Below, one piece after another: positions 1 to 9,657 of a stretch of DNA of 64,000 nt. The stretch comes from Treponema sp. GTDB lineage: Bacteria > Spirochaetota > Spirochaetia > Treponematales > Breznakiellaceae. Every line of letters begins with the position of its first letter. Position 1 is the stretch's first letter. Below the pieces are notes generated by a model that saw only the letters and a program-made list of their open reading frames with translations, was not told where the DNA came from and searched no databases. The position numbers were made by a program, and so were the translations under genes. Location of the stretch: positions 1 through 64,000 of the forward strand of contig WRIV01000008.1 of NCBI GenBank assembly GCA_009782555.1. The letters run 5' to 3'.

Positions 1-1
1 A

Positions 2-1072
2 GGTGCCGGCATAGGGGTAAAAGCGTTACCTCCGGTACTGGAAGCAATGACCGATAACCCATTAAGAACAAAGACTATTACCTTGTCATGTGGGAAGTTG
101 ACCACCGGCGTATCAATAAAACCATGGACAGGGATATTTATGCTCCGCAACTAAAAAAGTCCTGAAACATATTTTCAGGCTGCTTTCAGGATACAAACCC
201 CCTGGACGATAAAAAATCCTGATGCTCAATCTTCAAATAAAGAAGTTATTCTAAAAAATGAATGTTATATATTTGATTTTGCACCAGACAGGGCTTTACG
301 GCAAATAGCCGATTATGCCTGCCAATTAAACATTGAAGAACAGAATCCCGAAAAGAAAGTCGGTGAATTTATAAAATTCCTTCCCATTCTTTCTTATGAC
401 GGATTCTCAATGAAGCAGATGGATGCCGCCGCCATACTCGAAATGGCAATGACCGGAACCGCCGCAACCCTTCTTGCCAAAAAATGGGAAAGCGCGCTGC
501 TGGTTAATGTTGACAATGATACGCTTGCCCGCCTCATGGCAAATGAAAAAGCCATGCAAGCCCTCATGTCAATTGAAGGATTTAGAAATTTAAATCAGGA
601 CATTGAAACCATCATCAACAAATCAGGTCTGGTAAAAAAGGCGAAACAGGAAGCCAATGAGAAAGAATTTTCAGCTAAAGACAAAAAAGAGCTGACCGAT
701 GCCGAAAAAGAGTACAAAAGCAAACAGAAGGAAATTCAGGAGAAACTCATTAAATTCGCCACCAGAATACCAGTTTTTATGTACCTCACTGATTTCCGGG
801 AAATGACATTGACTGATGTTATCACTAAACTTGAACCTCAATTATTCAAAAAGGTAACCGGACTCAGCGTGAAGGATTTTGATCTTTTAGTCAGCCTCGG
901 CCTATTCAACTCGGCCCACATGAACGGGGCTGTATACAACTTCAAACGATACGAAGACGCAAGCCTTGTTTACACAGGCATTAACAAGCACGAAGGAGAA
1001 AAAATCGGCGGCTGGGATACCGTGTTGCATAAGGAAGAATATAAAAAAATATTTGAAAACAAGACGGTTTAA
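2..1072 (+). pseudogene. 3' remnant of a restriction-type SF2 helicase, interrupted by an in-frame TAA
   Basis: The frame is open from base 2 to a TAA at 152-154 and then, in the same frame, to the TAA at 1070-1072. The first part carries TLSCGKLTTGVSIKPWTG, which looks like the region around motifs V-VI of SF2 helicases in restriction enzymes, and stops after MLRN. The frame then resumes as KSPETYFQAAF, which is how intact relatives continue after MLRN-Leu, so a single TTA (Leu) to TAA change would explain the break. The downstream part has a charged coiled-coil stretch (AKQEANEKEFSAKDKK) and no start with a ribosome site; the first ATG is at 410. The 5' part lies outside the window. A sequencing error or readthrough is possible. 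Family assignment is from memory of the motif. Confidence 0.6.
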
Positions 1073-1085
1073 ATACTGATATTCA

Positions 1086-2282
1086 TTATAGCAAGCCTTT
1101 TTGTTTTAGGTTTAGTAAAAAATGCGCCGGGGGTTCCCACGCACGGCTGCCGTAGCCTCCGGCTTGAATCCATGCCGAAGGAATGGATCGATCCGTCACA
1201 TATCGGTACACATAGTTGTCCCGCTGCAGGCATTGTTCCAGGCTCAGTTTAAGCAGGCTGCTGGAAGGAAGCTCATCGTGTTCGTAGGTGTCGGCGCCGT
1301 CTACCACCAGTACCAGATCTGGTTTTTGCCCGGCTGGAAAAATGGCTGCGCTGAACCGCTCCAGTTCCTTGATGCCTGCCTCAAGCCGGGGAATGTACGC
1401 TGTTTCTTCGCCCTGTCCGATCTCAATGTCTATGTCGGAACATACAAGTGGCGCCCGGCCTTCTTTGGCGGCGGTTAAACTTTCCGAATCAAGAGGCCAG
1501 CCCCTGGCCATGTGCATCGACAAAGTAAGAATACAAGGTTTTCCATTGCTGGCCTGTGTTTCTAAAGATGATTTTTTTGCAGATGCTTTTGGCAGTTTCT
1601 GCAGATTACCGCGCTCACGGGCAAAATGGATGAGTTCAGCAGTACCATCCCCTTTATGGGCATCAATGTCGATAATCCAGATGAGGGGCAGAGCCGATTC
1701 TGAAAGTATTTTTGCTATGGCAATAACGGAATCGTTTATCAGGCAAAAACCGGAACCAGAGTCGTAACGGGCATGATGCATACCGCCGCCCATAAAAAAG
1801 CAGAACCCCGGATCCGCTGCCAGGGCAAGACGGCAGGCCAGGTAGGTTCCGCCCGCCTGGGCCAGAATCGTGCGGAATAAATCATTTAGAGGTTTTTTTG
1901 CCTGTTGTGGTTCATAGCGGTTGGGGTTGCCCTGAGCGTCTATTAATTCGAAGGCGGTAAGCAGTGCCGGCTCAAGTCCTTTTTTTTGTTTATTGTACAA
2001 TGAATCCACAAATTGCTTGTTGTGAACCCGTTCCAAATCTTCTTTAGTTATTACCTCCCAGGAAGCGATCATTTTTTGATCCGGGCTTCTGGTTCCCAGA
2101 AATGCAAGGGCCCCGGCAATATTAAGAACCGGACCGGGATAGGGCATGGGTTCTCCCTTAGCTCCGGAATGGTAACTTTTGATCATGAATTCCAGAATTT
2201 GCCTTCCTCTGTCAGGGGCAATAGGCAGCATGATACCGTAATCATGGAAATTCATGTTTAAAGCAGGATCGTAGAGAATCAA
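1086..2282 (-). CDS. Histone deacetylase family hydrolase (AcuC/acetylpolyamine amidohydrolase-like)
   Basis: Predicted zinc hydrolase of the arginase/deacetylase fold, 398 residues, probably removing acetyl groups from a small acetylated amine or a protein lysine. The family signature is clear: tandem histidines in GGGMHHARYD (about residues 169-170), the metal-binding DIDAHKGDGT (about 205-213), VVDGADTYEHDEL and the late GGYGSRAW tyrosine loop. I start it at TTG 2282, because GGAGG lies at 2288-2292 with 5 nt spacing and the protein then opens MILYDPALNMNFHDYG, as family members do. The open frame extends further upstream but would cover the divergent kinase gene. Substrate is unknown. Confidence 0.85.
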   Translation of the reverse strand: MILYDPALNMNFHDYGIMLPIAPDRGRQILEFMIKSYHSGAKGEPMPYPGPVLNIAGALAFLGTRSPDQKMIASWEVITKEDLERVHNKQFVDSLYNKQKKGLEPALLTAFELIDAQGNPNRYEPQQAKKPLNDLFRTILAQAGGTYLACRLALAADPGFCFFMGGGMHHARYDSGSGFCLINDSVIAIAKILSESALPLIWIIDIDAHKGDGTAELIHFARERGNLQKLPKASAKKSSLETQASNGKPCILTLSMHMARGWPLDSESLTAAKEGRAPLVCSDIDIEIGQGEETAYIPRLEAGIKELERFSAAIFPAGQKPDLVLVVDGADTYEHDELPSSSLLKLSLEQCLQRDNYVYRYVTDRSIPSAWIQAGGYGSRAWEPPAHFLLNLKQKGLL

Positions 2283-2345
2283 CAAAACCTCCGCTATATC
2301 AATAGTATACAAATTTTCACCGGTAGAATAAACTCTTTTTGTGAT

Positions 2346-2918
2346 ATGGCATTGTTTATTTTGATGGGGCCAAAGCATTCCGGCAAAACCAGTGTTGGCC
2401 GGGAACTGGCCAGGCGGATTTCGGTTTCTTTTTTTGACCTGGACCAGTGTATGGAAGATCGAACCGGCAAAGGCATCAGAGAACTGTACTACGCCGGGCC
2501 GGATATTTTCCGCCGGGAAGAAACTACGGCATTGACAGCAGTACTGCAAAATGGTTTTTGTCTGCCAGGGGGGCAGGGATATGAGCCAGGAACTGTGCTT
2601 GCTTTGGGCGGCGGCATTATTGATAATCCCGAAGCCATGACTGTCTTGCAAAAAGAAATGGGAGAATCCAAAGGACATAGTACCTTTTACTTGGAGATCT
2701 CAGCCAAAACTGCCTGGCAGCGCATAGAAAGCCAGGGGGAACTTCCTCTATTCCTTAAGGCAGAAACACCGGAAGCAGCTAAAGAAAAACACCGGCTGCT
2801 CCACGAAAGGCGGGCCAGGGATTATAAAAAAATGGCAGCACACAGTATTTTTGCGGAAGGTAAAACTATCGCTGAAGTGGCAGACGAGTTGGCAGCCCTG
2901 TTGATGAAAAAACCGTGA
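2346..2918 (+). CDS. aroK: Shikimate kinase
   Basis: Phosphorylates shikimate at O3 with ATP in the aromatic amino acid (chorismate) pathway; cytoplasmic. The 190-residue protein begins with the P-loop GPKHSGKT at residues 8-15, then FFDLDQCMEDRTGKGIREL, which carries the shikimate-binding Asp and the usual (T/R)-G-x-x-I-x-E-x-(F/Y) type segment, and LALGGGIID, the Gly-rich substrate loop. The LID region with basic residues (HERRARDYKK) follows near residue 160. It is slightly longer than a typical 170-residue enzyme. It diverges from the deacetylase-like gene and overlaps the next gene by 4 nt, so the two are probably translated together. Confidence 0.85.
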   Translation: MALFILMGPKHSGKTSVGRELARRISVSFFDLDQCMEDRTGKGIRELYYAGPDIFRREETTALTAVLQNGFCLPGGQGYEPGTVLALGGGIIDNPEAMTVLQKEMGESKGHSTFYLEISAKTAWQRIESQGELPLFLKAETPEAAKEKHRLLHERRARDYKKMAAHSIFAEGKTIAEVADELAALLMKKP

Positions 2919-3754
2919 AACCGATTGCAGAAATAACCAGCGCCGAAGCCGCCGGTATCCGCTATGTTCTGATGGATATTGACGATACCCTTACCACCGC
3001 CGGAAAACTTTCTGCCGCGGCCTACGCCGCCCTGTGGCGGCTTCACGAAACGGGATTGAAGCTGATCCCCGTTACAGGCCGATCCGCTGGCTGGTGCGAT
3101 TTGATCGCCCGGGAATGGCCGGTGGATGGTGTTGTCGGCGAAAACGGCGCTTTGGTGTTTTGGGAAACGCCGGGCGATACGAAGGCTGGTGAAAAACCCA
3201 GGACAGGATTTTTGAATCAGGAATTCCATCCCGGCGCTGTGCAAAACAATCATCCTGCACTGCAACGGATCAAGGAACGGGCCCTGGCGGAAGTGCCGGG
3301 ACTCCGCACGGCAAAAGATCAACCTTTCCGGCTCTTTGATATTGCCCTGGACTTTGCAGAAGAAGCGCCGGTTTTGGGCCTGGAAGCGGCGGAACGGGTT
3401 AAGGCCATTGCCTTGGAAGAAGGGGCCCAGGCAAAAATCTCATCAATTCACGTTAATGTCTGGATGGGGAAGTACGATAAGCTGTCCATGGCGGAACGGT
3501 TTTTACAAAAAAATTTCAGCTGGTCTGGAAATGATGATCGATCCGTTTTTTTTACAGGTGATTCCCCCAATGACGAACCGATGTTTGCCCGCTTTCCTTT
3601 GACCTGCGGCGTGGCGAATATCACTCACTGCAAAGAACTGATACAGCATTTGCCCGCCTTTGTTTCACAAAAGGAAAACGGGGAAGGTTTTACAGAAATA
3701 GCTGAGGTGCTGCTGAAACGTATCAATTACTTTTGTAATTATTCGCATAAGTAA
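2915..3754 (+). CDS. HAD superfamily phosphatase (class IIB, Cof/sucrose-phosphatase-like)
   Basis: Cytoplasmic phosphohydrolase, 279 residues. Motif I is DIDDTLT at about residues 21-27 (nucleophile Asp followed by the acid/base Asp), motif II is the Thr in PVTGRS near 53, and motif IV is GDSPNDEPMF near 213. The large cap between motifs II and III places it in the Cof-type IIB class, whose substrates are mostly sugar phosphates. It starts with GTG at 2915, overlapping the stop of the shikimate kinase gene as GTGA, which suggests translational coupling. The 3' end overlaps the convergent CAP-domain gene by about 32 nt. The actual substrate cannot be told from sequence. Confidence 0.8.
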   Translation: MKPIAEITSAEAAGIRYVLMDIDDTLTTAGKLSAAAYAALWRLHETGLKLIPVTGRSAGWCDLIAREWPVDGVVGENGALVFWETPGDTKAGEKPRTGFLNQEFHPGAVQNNHPALQRIKERALAEVPGLRTAKDQPFRLFDIALDFAEEAPVLGLEAAERVKAIALEEGAQAKISSIHVNVWMGKYDKLSMAERFLQKNFSWSGNDDRSVFFTGDSPNDEPMFARFPLTCGVANITHCKELIQHLPAFVSQKENGEGFTEIAEVLLKRINYFCNYSHK

Positions 3755-4529
3755 TCGTGCATATTGTTTTATATTGTGGGTGGATCCCATATGCAACACC
3801 GGTTTGTGAATAAGTCCTATTCATTATATTTGCCCTATGGCCTCTATCCGGAGTACCATCATCAATAAGCAAACTGCAAACTATTTCCCTGGCGGCTATA
3901 TTTCCATAGGCAATATTTTCCCCCAAGATCCATGAACCGCGAAAGGTACCATATCTCCTCATGCGAGCTTCAGGATTACTCTTGTCACTGCCGTTGTGTC
4001 CAACTTGTCCAGTTCCGCCCTGATCCGCCACATGATCTTTTGCTGCAAGGGACAGTCCCTTTTCAGGCCTCAAAACGCCGGCATTGCTTGCCCTGCTCAA
4101 TGCGGCAATGCAATCATTAACAGCTGCCGATCCTTCCTGAGTAACTATGGTAATTCGTCCTGGGACAGAATAATTTTTGCCGCTGAAATATTTCAAAAGC
4201 GGCTGTACATACAATTCCGCATATTTTTTTGGATTTGTTCTGGCTTTATTCATTTCCAGAATAATATCTTTTTCAAGATCTGTTAAATAATTTGCATTTG
4301 CCGCCGTATCAAGAGCTGCAATATCCCAGTTTTCGGCATCGCTGCCGATCCCTCTGTTTGAATTATTTTGTGTTTGCTGACTGGAACTATTTGGCGGTTC
4401 GTTTTGGGAACTGCCGGAAGTTTTTGATTTTGAAGGGGAAAATATAACCCCCAGATTGATCCCCAGAGATACACATGATACAAGAACCAAACAAATAATG
4501 ATCGTTAACCAAATTACATTTGGTTTCAT
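3723..4529 (-). CDS. Secreted CAP-domain (SCP/PR-1 family) protein
   Basis: 268 residues with an N-terminal hydrophobic segment (IWLTIIICLVLVSC) that could be a lipoprotein signal with cleavage before Cys19 or a signal anchor. A Ser/Asn/Gln-rich linker follows (about residues 33-62). The CAP domain starts near residue 82 with EMNKARTNPKKYAELYV and contains the cavity residues of the family: GQVGHNGSD (His), ILGENIAYG (Glu) and RGHRANIMN (His), ending with YANNY. Bacterial CAP proteins sit outside the cytoplasm and are of mostly unknown function. The gene is visibly more AT-rich than its neighbours. It lies downstream of the Na/Pi symporter gene on the same strand with an 86-bp gap. Confidence 0.8.
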   Translation of the reverse strand: MKPNVIWLTIIICLVLVSCVSLGINLGVIFSPSKSKTSGSSQNEPPNSSSQQTQNNSNRGIGSDAENWDIAALDTAANANYLTDLEKDIILEMNKARTNPKKYAELYVQPLLKYFSGKNYSVPGRITIVTQEGSAAVNDCIAALSRASNAGVLRPEKGLSLAAKDHVADQGGTGQVGHNGSDKSNPEARMRRYGTFRGSWILGENIAYGNIAAREIVCSLLIDDGTPDRGHRANIMNRTYSQTGVAYGIHPQYKTICTITYANNYKSN

Positions 4530-4615
4530 ATATTTTCCTCCAAAATGAAAGCCGTTGTATGAATTGATTAAAAATATTACATTTTGGATATTTCCCCAAC
4601 TCCATTGGTAGTTTT

Positions 4616-6286
4616 CTAATCATCTAAATGCGCCAGAGCGTTGGATATGTGATAACAGTAATCGCCAAGATTTTCCAGGCGTCGGATAAAATCAATAAAA
4701 AGCAGCTCAGTTTTAACATTTTCTCCCGCTTCAATCCGTTTCTGTCCGTATTTGCGTAGTTTATTCCGGACCTTGTTGATTCGGTCTTCGATTAGTTTGG
4801 CCTGTTCTGTTTCTTCCGGTGTTAATGCCCTGCCCAGGCGGGTTTGTACAAAGTCCAGGAATTCCCCGACTAAACGTGCATAGGGAGCCAGGGTCTTCAT
4901 CGATGCGCCGGTAAAAAGGCGGTCTTTTAGCACGCTCCGTTCCAGTACAAGACCTACGGTTAAACAGTCGTCGGTCATATTTTCCAGATCCGCAATTATC
5001 CTGAGGAGCCGGGATATGCGGCGTTTTGATTTTTCGTTTAACTGCTGCCGGGTACATTCCATCAGGAAGTGTGTCAGTTCTTCCCTCATCTCGTCAGCGT
5101 ATTGTTCCTTATTCTGCAGTTCCTCAGTTAATTTTGTTACCGCATTGTGTTTTTCCGGGTTATCTTTGAGTGTGGACAATACTTCGCTGATCCTGTCGTA
5201 CATATCAGAAACGATGCCGGCCATGTCCCGGATTTCTTTTTCGGCCCGGAGTATGTTCATTTCCGGTGCATTTTGGAAAGTGCCCGACGAATAAACGAGC
5301 GTATAATGATTTAGTTCTTTCACAGAACCGGAGTCTTTGATTATTTTTCCCAGCAGGAAAGCATATTGATTTACGAAGGGAAAGAATAAAATTGTATTAA
5401 ATGTGTTGAATATCGTGTGAAACATTGCCAGACGGTTGGTAATATCTGTTCCTGGGGTAATAAAATTTACCAGTGATAGTAAAGGGTAGAATAAGATTAG
5501 GGCCCACGTTGTTCCAATCATTTTAAAAAGTACAAAAGCTAACGCTGTCTGTTTGGCTGTAGGCTTTCCCCTAATGGAAGCCAGGACCGCATCAATTGTG
5601 GTGCCGATATTGGCTCCCAGAATCATCGCTGCCGCCATTTCATAGTTGATCATATTTCCATGTGCCAGGGTCAAAACTATCGCAGCTGAAGCAGAAGATG
5701 AATGTATGATCATGGTGATCGCAGTTCCTACGCCTGCTCCAACAAATATCGATACATAGCCTTTGCCGGAAAAAGAACCAATAAAGGCCAGGGTTTCCGC
5801 CGAAAGATTAGGCATGGATTTGGTAAGGAAATCCAATCCCAAAAAAAGCAGGCCAAATCCCAGAACCGCAGTGCCCCAGTGTTTAAGTTTTTCCCATTTC
5901 AGCAGCGAGAAAAGAAAACCTATGCCTATTGCGGGTATAGCCATGGCGCTTATTTTAAGTGAAAACCCAATGATGGACACAATCCAGGCGGTAACGGTGG
6001 TGCCGATGGCAGCGCCCATGCTTACCCCAATTGCCTGTTTAAGAGTAAGGAGGCCGGCATTTACAAAGGACACTACCATGACGGTGGTGGCCGAAGAAGA
6101 CTGGATTATCGCAGTTATGCCAAACCCGGTAAGGATAGCACTTAATCTGCGGCCGGTCATAAAGGCAAGTACCTTTTGCATTCGCTGGCCTGCGGCCTGC
6201 TGGAGGCCGTCGCTCAATACTTTCATCCCATAGAGAAAGAGGCCCAGGCTTCCGGCTAATGCAAAAGTGGTACCAAGGTATGACAT
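4616..6286 (-). CDS. Na+/phosphate cotransporter with C-terminal PhoU-like domain
   Basis: 556-residue inner-membrane protein of the NptA/PNaS family. The membrane part (about residues 1-310) carries the duplicated QSSS-type motif: IIQSSSATTVMVVSF near residue 60 and IIHSSSASAAIVLTLA near 195, which form the substrate and sodium site of the family. A C-terminal helical PhoU-like domain (about 340-550, with charged coiled-coil segments such as RAEKEIRDMAGIV) is the usual regulatory partner. It likely imports or exports phosphate. An RBS-like GGGAGG lies upstream at 11 nt spacing, longer than ideal. It diverges from the phosphoesterase gene. Confidence 0.88.
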   Translation of the reverse strand: MSYLGTTFALAGSLGLFLYGMKVLSDGLQQAAGQRMQKVLAFMTGRRLSAILTGFGITAIIQSSSATTVMVVSFVNAGLLTLKQAIGVSMGAAIGTTVTAWIVSIIGFSLKISAMAIPAIGIGFLFSLLKWEKLKHWGTAVLGFGLLFLGLDFLTKSMPNLSAETLAFIGSFSGKGYVSIFVGAGVGTAITMIIHSSSASAAIVLTLAHGNMINYEMAAAMILGANIGTTIDAVLASIRGKPTAKQTALAFVLFKMIGTTWALILFYPLLSLVNFITPGTDITNRLAMFHTIFNTFNTILFFPFVNQYAFLLGKIIKDSGSVKELNHYTLVYSSGTFQNAPEMNILRAEKEIRDMAGIVSDMYDRISEVLSTLKDNPEKHNAVTKLTEELQNKEQYADEMREELTHFLMECTRQQLNEKSKRRISRLLRIIADLENMTDDCLTVGLVLERSVLKDRLFTGASMKTLAPYARLVGEFLDFVQTRLGRALTPEETEQAKLIEDRINKVRNKLRKYGQKRIEAGENVKTELLFIDFIRRLENLGDYCYHISNALAHLDD

Positions 6287-6316
6287 AAATATGCTGTCCT
6301 CCCGGCGGTTTCTTCC

Positions 6317-6345
6317 ATATTAAACTATTTTTCTTTTTTTATTAA
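6317..6345 (-). promoter_or_regulatory. Candidate promoter for the Na/Pi symporter gene
   Basis: On the minus strand TTAATA (6345-6340) and TAATAT (6322-6317) are separated by 17 nt of A-rich spacer. Each box matches the sigma70 consensus at four of six positions, in the short divergent gap between this gene and the phosphoesterase gene. AT-rich DNA gives such matches by chance fairly often. Confidence 0.3.
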
Positions 6346-6354
6346 GATGGAAGG

Positions 6355-6966
6355 GTGGCATCCGGCAATTCTTTACTTTTGGTCATTTCCGATTCCCATG
6401 GTAATATGGCGGCATTAACGGCGGCCCTTGTCTGGGCCCGGGACCTTACCCTTACCGCCGCAGTTTTTTTGGGAGACGGTGCAGATGACCTGGCCGCCGC
6501 TTCCGCTCAGGCGGGCTTTGCGATCCCCTGGTACAAAGTCAGAGGCAATGGGGACTTTAATTTTTCCATCTCCGATTCTCTGGTACTGGAAATTTCCGGC
6601 CCGGGAGAAGTTGTCTGCGGGCCCGGCAATAGGCTGACTACGGCGGTTGTGAATCCTTCTTCGCGTAAAATATTTCTGGCCCACGGCAATCGTTTTGGAG
6701 TGGGAGCGAGAGGGGGAAACATCGCCGCCGCTGCCGGAGCTGTCGGAGCGGAAGCGGCCTTTTTCGGCCACACCCATATTCCTTTCCAGTCCATGGAGAA
6801 TGGGATATTCCTCCTTAATCCCGGAAGCATAGGCCGGTCCCGCAGCGATGCGGGCCCTACCTTCGCCGTTCTGGAATGCCCCAAAAAGGGTCCTCTTTCC
6901 GCCCGCTTTTTCTGTCTGAAACACAAGGGCAGAAAAATTGAAGTGCAAGAATTGCATACTGCATAA
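6355..6966 (+). CDS. Metallophosphoesterase, YfcE/MJ0936 family
   Basis: 203-residue cytoplasmic phosphodiesterase of the calcineurin-like fold. All metal-binding motifs are present in order: SDSHGN (residues 12-17), GDGADD, RGNGDF, LAHGNRFG and GHTHIP, followed by LLNPGSIG, typical of the YfcE group. Natural substrate unknown. The only in-frame start ahead of the first motif is GTG at 6355, with GGAAGG almost touching it, so the exact start is uncertain; a TTG just before VISDSHG is an alternative. The next gene begins within a few bases of its stop, so the two are likely co-transcribed. Confidence 0.82.
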   Translation: MASGNSLLLVISDSHGNMAALTAALVWARDLTLTAAVFLGDGADDLAAASAQAGFAIPWYKVRGNGDFNFSISDSLVLEISGPGEVVCGPGNRLTTAVVNPSSRKIFLAHGNRFGVGARGGNIAAAAGAVGAEAAFFGHTHIPFQSMENGIFLLNPGSIGRSRSDAGPTFAVLECPKKGPLSARFFCLKHKGRKIEVQELHTA

Positions 6967-6970
6967 AATC

Positions 6971-7492
6971 ATGAAGGCCCCCCGGAGACTTTCCGCCAGA
7001 GATTATCAGAAAGATGCCGTTACCCTGGCCCCCTGGCTGCTGGGAAAACTGCTTTGTAGAAAAGTTGGAAAACAAATCATAAAACTGCGAATTACCGAGA
7101 CGGAAGCCTATTACGGCGAAGAAGATACCGCCTGCCATGCTCACAGGGGAAAAACAGAGCGCACCGCCATCATGTACGAAAATGGCGGTCATGCCTATGT
7201 CTACCTTTGTTACGGCGTACATTGGCTCTTAAATGTGGTCAGCGGCAAGGCGGGGTTTCCCGAAGCGGTATTGATCCGGGGTGCCGAAGAATTCAGCGGC
7301 CCCGGAAAACTTACCAAGCAATTACAAATAGATAAATCTCTTAACAAGGAAAACCTGGTAGAATCAAAGCGGTTGTGGATCGAAGACGACAGAAAGCGGC
7401 CTGATATTTTGGCGGCAAAACGAATCGGGATTGACTATGCCTCGGAACAGGACAAAAACAAGCTCTGGCGGTTTAAGGTAGAAAAAAACTAA
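6971..7492 (+). CDS. DNA-3-methyladenine glycosylase (AAG/MPG family)
   Basis: Base-excision repair enzyme that removes alkylated purines such as 3-methyladenine. The 173-residue product shows the family core: LAPWLLGKLLCRK, RITETEAYYGEEDTACHAHRGKTERT (containing the Glu thought to activate water), MYENGGHAYVYLCYGVHWLLNVV, and EAVLIRGAEEFSGPGKLTKQL. I start it at ATG 6971 (MKAPRRLSARDY) because family members begin just before this point; a TTG at 6938 in the same frame would overlap the previous gene. The C-terminus (RIGIDYASEQD...WRF) is as in homologues. Confidence 0.88.
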   Translation: MKAPRRLSARDYQKDAVTLAPWLLGKLLCRKVGKQIIKLRITETEAYYGEEDTACHAHRGKTERTAIMYENGGHAYVYLCYGVHWLLNVVSGKAGFPEAVLIRGAEEFSGPGKLTKQLQIDKSLNKENLVESKRLWIEDDRKRPDILAAKRIGIDYASEQDKNKLWRFKVEKN

Positions 7493-7531
7493 TTCGTTGA
7501 TCCTTTCATAAAAAGCCGTTAGGGTATGATT

Positions 7532-9022
7532 ATGCCGAAATATATACTTTCTTTGGATCAGGGAACCACAAGTTCCCGGGCCATTTTGTTCGACAAGGAA
7601 CAGAATATAATAGCAGTGGAGCAAAAAGAGTTTACTCAGCTTTATCCAAAAGAAGGCTGGGTTGAACATGACCCCATGGAAATCTACTCCTCTCAGTATA
7701 CCGTGATGATGCAATTAATGGTCCGCAATAATATCCGCCCGGGTGATATCGCCGCCATCGGCGTAACCAACCAGCGGGAAACTACGATCCTCTGGGATAA
7801 AAAAACAGGACAGCCCATTTACAACGCTATCGTATGGCAATGCCGGCGCAGTTCTTCCATTGTTGATTCCCTAAAAAATCAGGGCCTGGAAGAGTACATA
7901 AAAAAAACTACGGGCCTGGTACCGGACGCGTATTTTTCCGGGACCAAGATTAAGTGGATACTGGACCAGGTGGAAGGAGCAAGAGAACGGGCAAAAAAAG
8001 GGGAAATTCTTTTCGGTACCGTGGACACTTGGCTTATCTGGAAACTTTCGGACGGCGCTGCCCATGTTACCGATTACACCAACGCTAGCCGCACCATGAT
8101 CTTCGACATTCATAAACTTGATTGGGATGACCGGCTCCTGGAAGCGCTGGACATTCCCCGTTCGATGCTGCCGGAAGTAATGCCTTCCAGCGCTGTATAT
8201 GCCGCTGCCGCCATCCAGGGTGAAAAAATTCCCGTTGCGGCCAGCGCCGGAGATCAGCAGGCTGCTCTTTTTGGCCAATGCTGTTTTGAAAAAGGCCAGG
8301 CCAAGTGTACCTACGGTACAGGGTGTTTTTTACTGATGAATTCAGGGAACAAGGCTCCGGAAAGCAAAAACGGCCTCCTAACCACTATCGCAGCGGGGCC
8401 TTCGAATAACATACAGTACGCCCTGGAAGGATCAGTCTTTACCGGCGGATCGGTGATCCAGTGGCTGCGGGACGAGATGCGGTTTATCACCGAAAGTGCA
8501 GATTCGGAATATTATGCCGGAAAAGCTGCCGATACCGGCGGAGTCTACCTGGTCCCGGCATTTACCGGCTTGGGCGCTCCCTACTGGGATATGCACGCCC
8601 GGGGCTGCATTGTGGGTATCACCAGGGGCACCAAACGATATCACATAATCAGGGCCGCTCAGGAATCAATAGCGTATCAAGTGACGGATCTTCTGCGGGC
8701 CATGGAAAAAGACTCATGTCTTAGCATGGCCGAACTGCGGGCTGACGGCGGTGCCAGCAGGGACAAATTTCTTATGCAGTTTCAGGCTGATATGTGCGGC
8801 GTCAACATTGTCCGGCCCGTGGTGCGGGAAACCACTGCCCTGGGCGCAGCCTGTCTTGCGGGGCTTGCCGTTGGTTTTTGGAAGGATTTGGGGGAAATAA
8901 AAAAAAGCTGGAAACAGGATGTGCTGTTCAAACCCGGGATGGATCCTTCCCGGCGGGAGAAGCTTATCTCGGGCTGGCACAGGGCTGTAGAAAGAAGCCG
9001 TTATTGGACTCTGGATGAATAA
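7532..9022 (+). CDS. glpK: Glycerol kinase
   Basis: Phosphorylates glycerol to glycerol-3-phosphate; cytoplasmic FGGY-family kinase, 496 residues, the expected length. Landmarks are the N-terminal [28 protein letters not shown], the second-domain [42 protein letters not shown] and the C-terminal [19 protein letters not shown] prefer ATG 7532 over 7526, because AGGG at 7521-7524 then has 7 nt spacing. No glpF or glpD is adjacent, so glycerol uptake genes must lie elsewhere. The product would supply both phospholipid synthesis (see pssA and the Psd fusion) and glycolysis. Confidence 0.95.
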   Translation: MPKYILSLDQGTTSSRAILFDKEQNIIAVEQKEFTQLYPKEGWVEHDPMEIYSSQYTVMMQLMVRNNIRPGDIAAIGVTNQRETTILWDKKTGQPIYNAIVWQCRRSSSIVDSLKNQGLEEYIKKTTGLVPDAYFSGTKIKWILDQVEGARERAKKGEILFGTVDTWLIWKLSDGAAHVTDYTNASRTMIFDIHKLDWDDRLLEALDIPRSMLPEVMPSSAVYAAAAIQGEKIPVAASAGDQQAALFGQCCFEKGQAKCTYGTGCFLLMNSGNKAPESKNGLLTTIAAGPSNNIQYALEGSVFTGGSVIQWLRDEMRFITESADSEYYAGKAADTGGVYLVPAFTGLGAPYWDMHARGCIVGITRGTKRYHIIRAAQESIAYQVTDLLRAMEKDSCLSMAELRADGGASRDKFLMQFQADMCGVNIVRPVVRETTALGAACLAGLAVGFWKDLGEIKKSWKQDVLFKPGMDPSRREKLISGWHRAVERSRYWTLDE

Positions 9023-9053
9023 TTCTCCCCGTTTAACTTTAGTTTTAATAATC

Positions 9054-9560
9054 CTATGCCGGTGCATACTCAAGGGTCCGCAAAAAATTGGAGGCCACCG
9101 TGGCGGCAATGTGAAAGTCCGGCTCATCATCGTTAAAGGAAGCCCTGACATTTTCGTACCAGTTGACCAGTTTATCCAGTTCTTCGATGGTAAAGGCATT
9201 GATATTCAGGTTGGTGTTGTAGAGCTTTTCCGGGACTTTTTGCCGTATTTCATACAGGATATGCTGAATCAGCCCCTTATTGTAACCCGAACTGTGGGGA
9301 TAGCAAAAATAATCGCAGATATAGTGGGTTAAAACGCCCAGGTGAAAAGAGAAAAACAGAGGCTTTTTTTCCAACGAAATCAGTTTTTTCCGGACATACT
9401 CGCGGGAATGCGGGTACTCATGACGGCGCCAGATATATGATTGGATCAAGTCAGGAAAGAGGTTTCCCAGCAAAAATAATTTTTCGTGGATATGGCAGCC
9501 CAGTTCCTTTAATTCGGCCCAGACTTTTTTGCCAATTCTGTGATGAATCGCCATTCTCAT
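9054..9560 (-). CDS. Zinc-dependent phospholipase C-like protein
   Basis: 168 residues; resembles the Zn_dep_PLPC family seen in firmicutes and spirochaetes. It has many His and Asp residues in the expected pattern: MAIHHRIG at the N-terminus, LFLLGNLFPDLIQ, HPHS-type HEYPHSREY, FHLGVLTHYICDYFCYPH and NINAFTIEELD. No signal peptide remains when it starts at ATG 9560, which has GGAGG at 9566-9570 and 5 nt spacing, so it may be cytoplasmic. Upstream in-frame sequence would add a hydrophobic segment but lacks a ribosome site. The biochemical function of most members is untested. It converges with glpK. Confidence 0.7.
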   Translation of the reverse strand: MRMAIHHRIGKKVWAELKELGCHIHEKLFLLGNLFPDLIQSYIWRRHEYPHSREYVRKKLISLEKKPLFFSFHLGVLTHYICDYFCYPHSSGYNKGLIQHILYEIRQKVPEKLYNTNLNINAFTIEELDKLVNWYENVRASFNDDEPDFHIAATVASNFLRTLEYAPA

Positions 9561-9657
9561 TCTGTCCTCCTCACTAGTATTTACGGTATCTTGTAAACGG
9601 TTTGTGTCAGGGGAACATGAAATCTCCGTTAAAAATACGTTAAAAAAGGCCGATATA

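Noticed and set aside
1122-1767. Open frames on the plus strand opposite the deacetylase-like gene
   Set aside because: They have no family signature and no ribosome site, while the minus strand carries a complete deacetylase fold.
7497-7525. Promoter TTGATC-N17-TAGGGT for glpK
   Set aside because: The supposed -10 box is the ribosome-binding AGGG, and its match to consensus is poor.
7532-9022. The FGGY kinase as the missing rhamnulokinase
   Set aside because: All motifs and the length are those of glycerol kinase, and it is far from the rhamnose genes.
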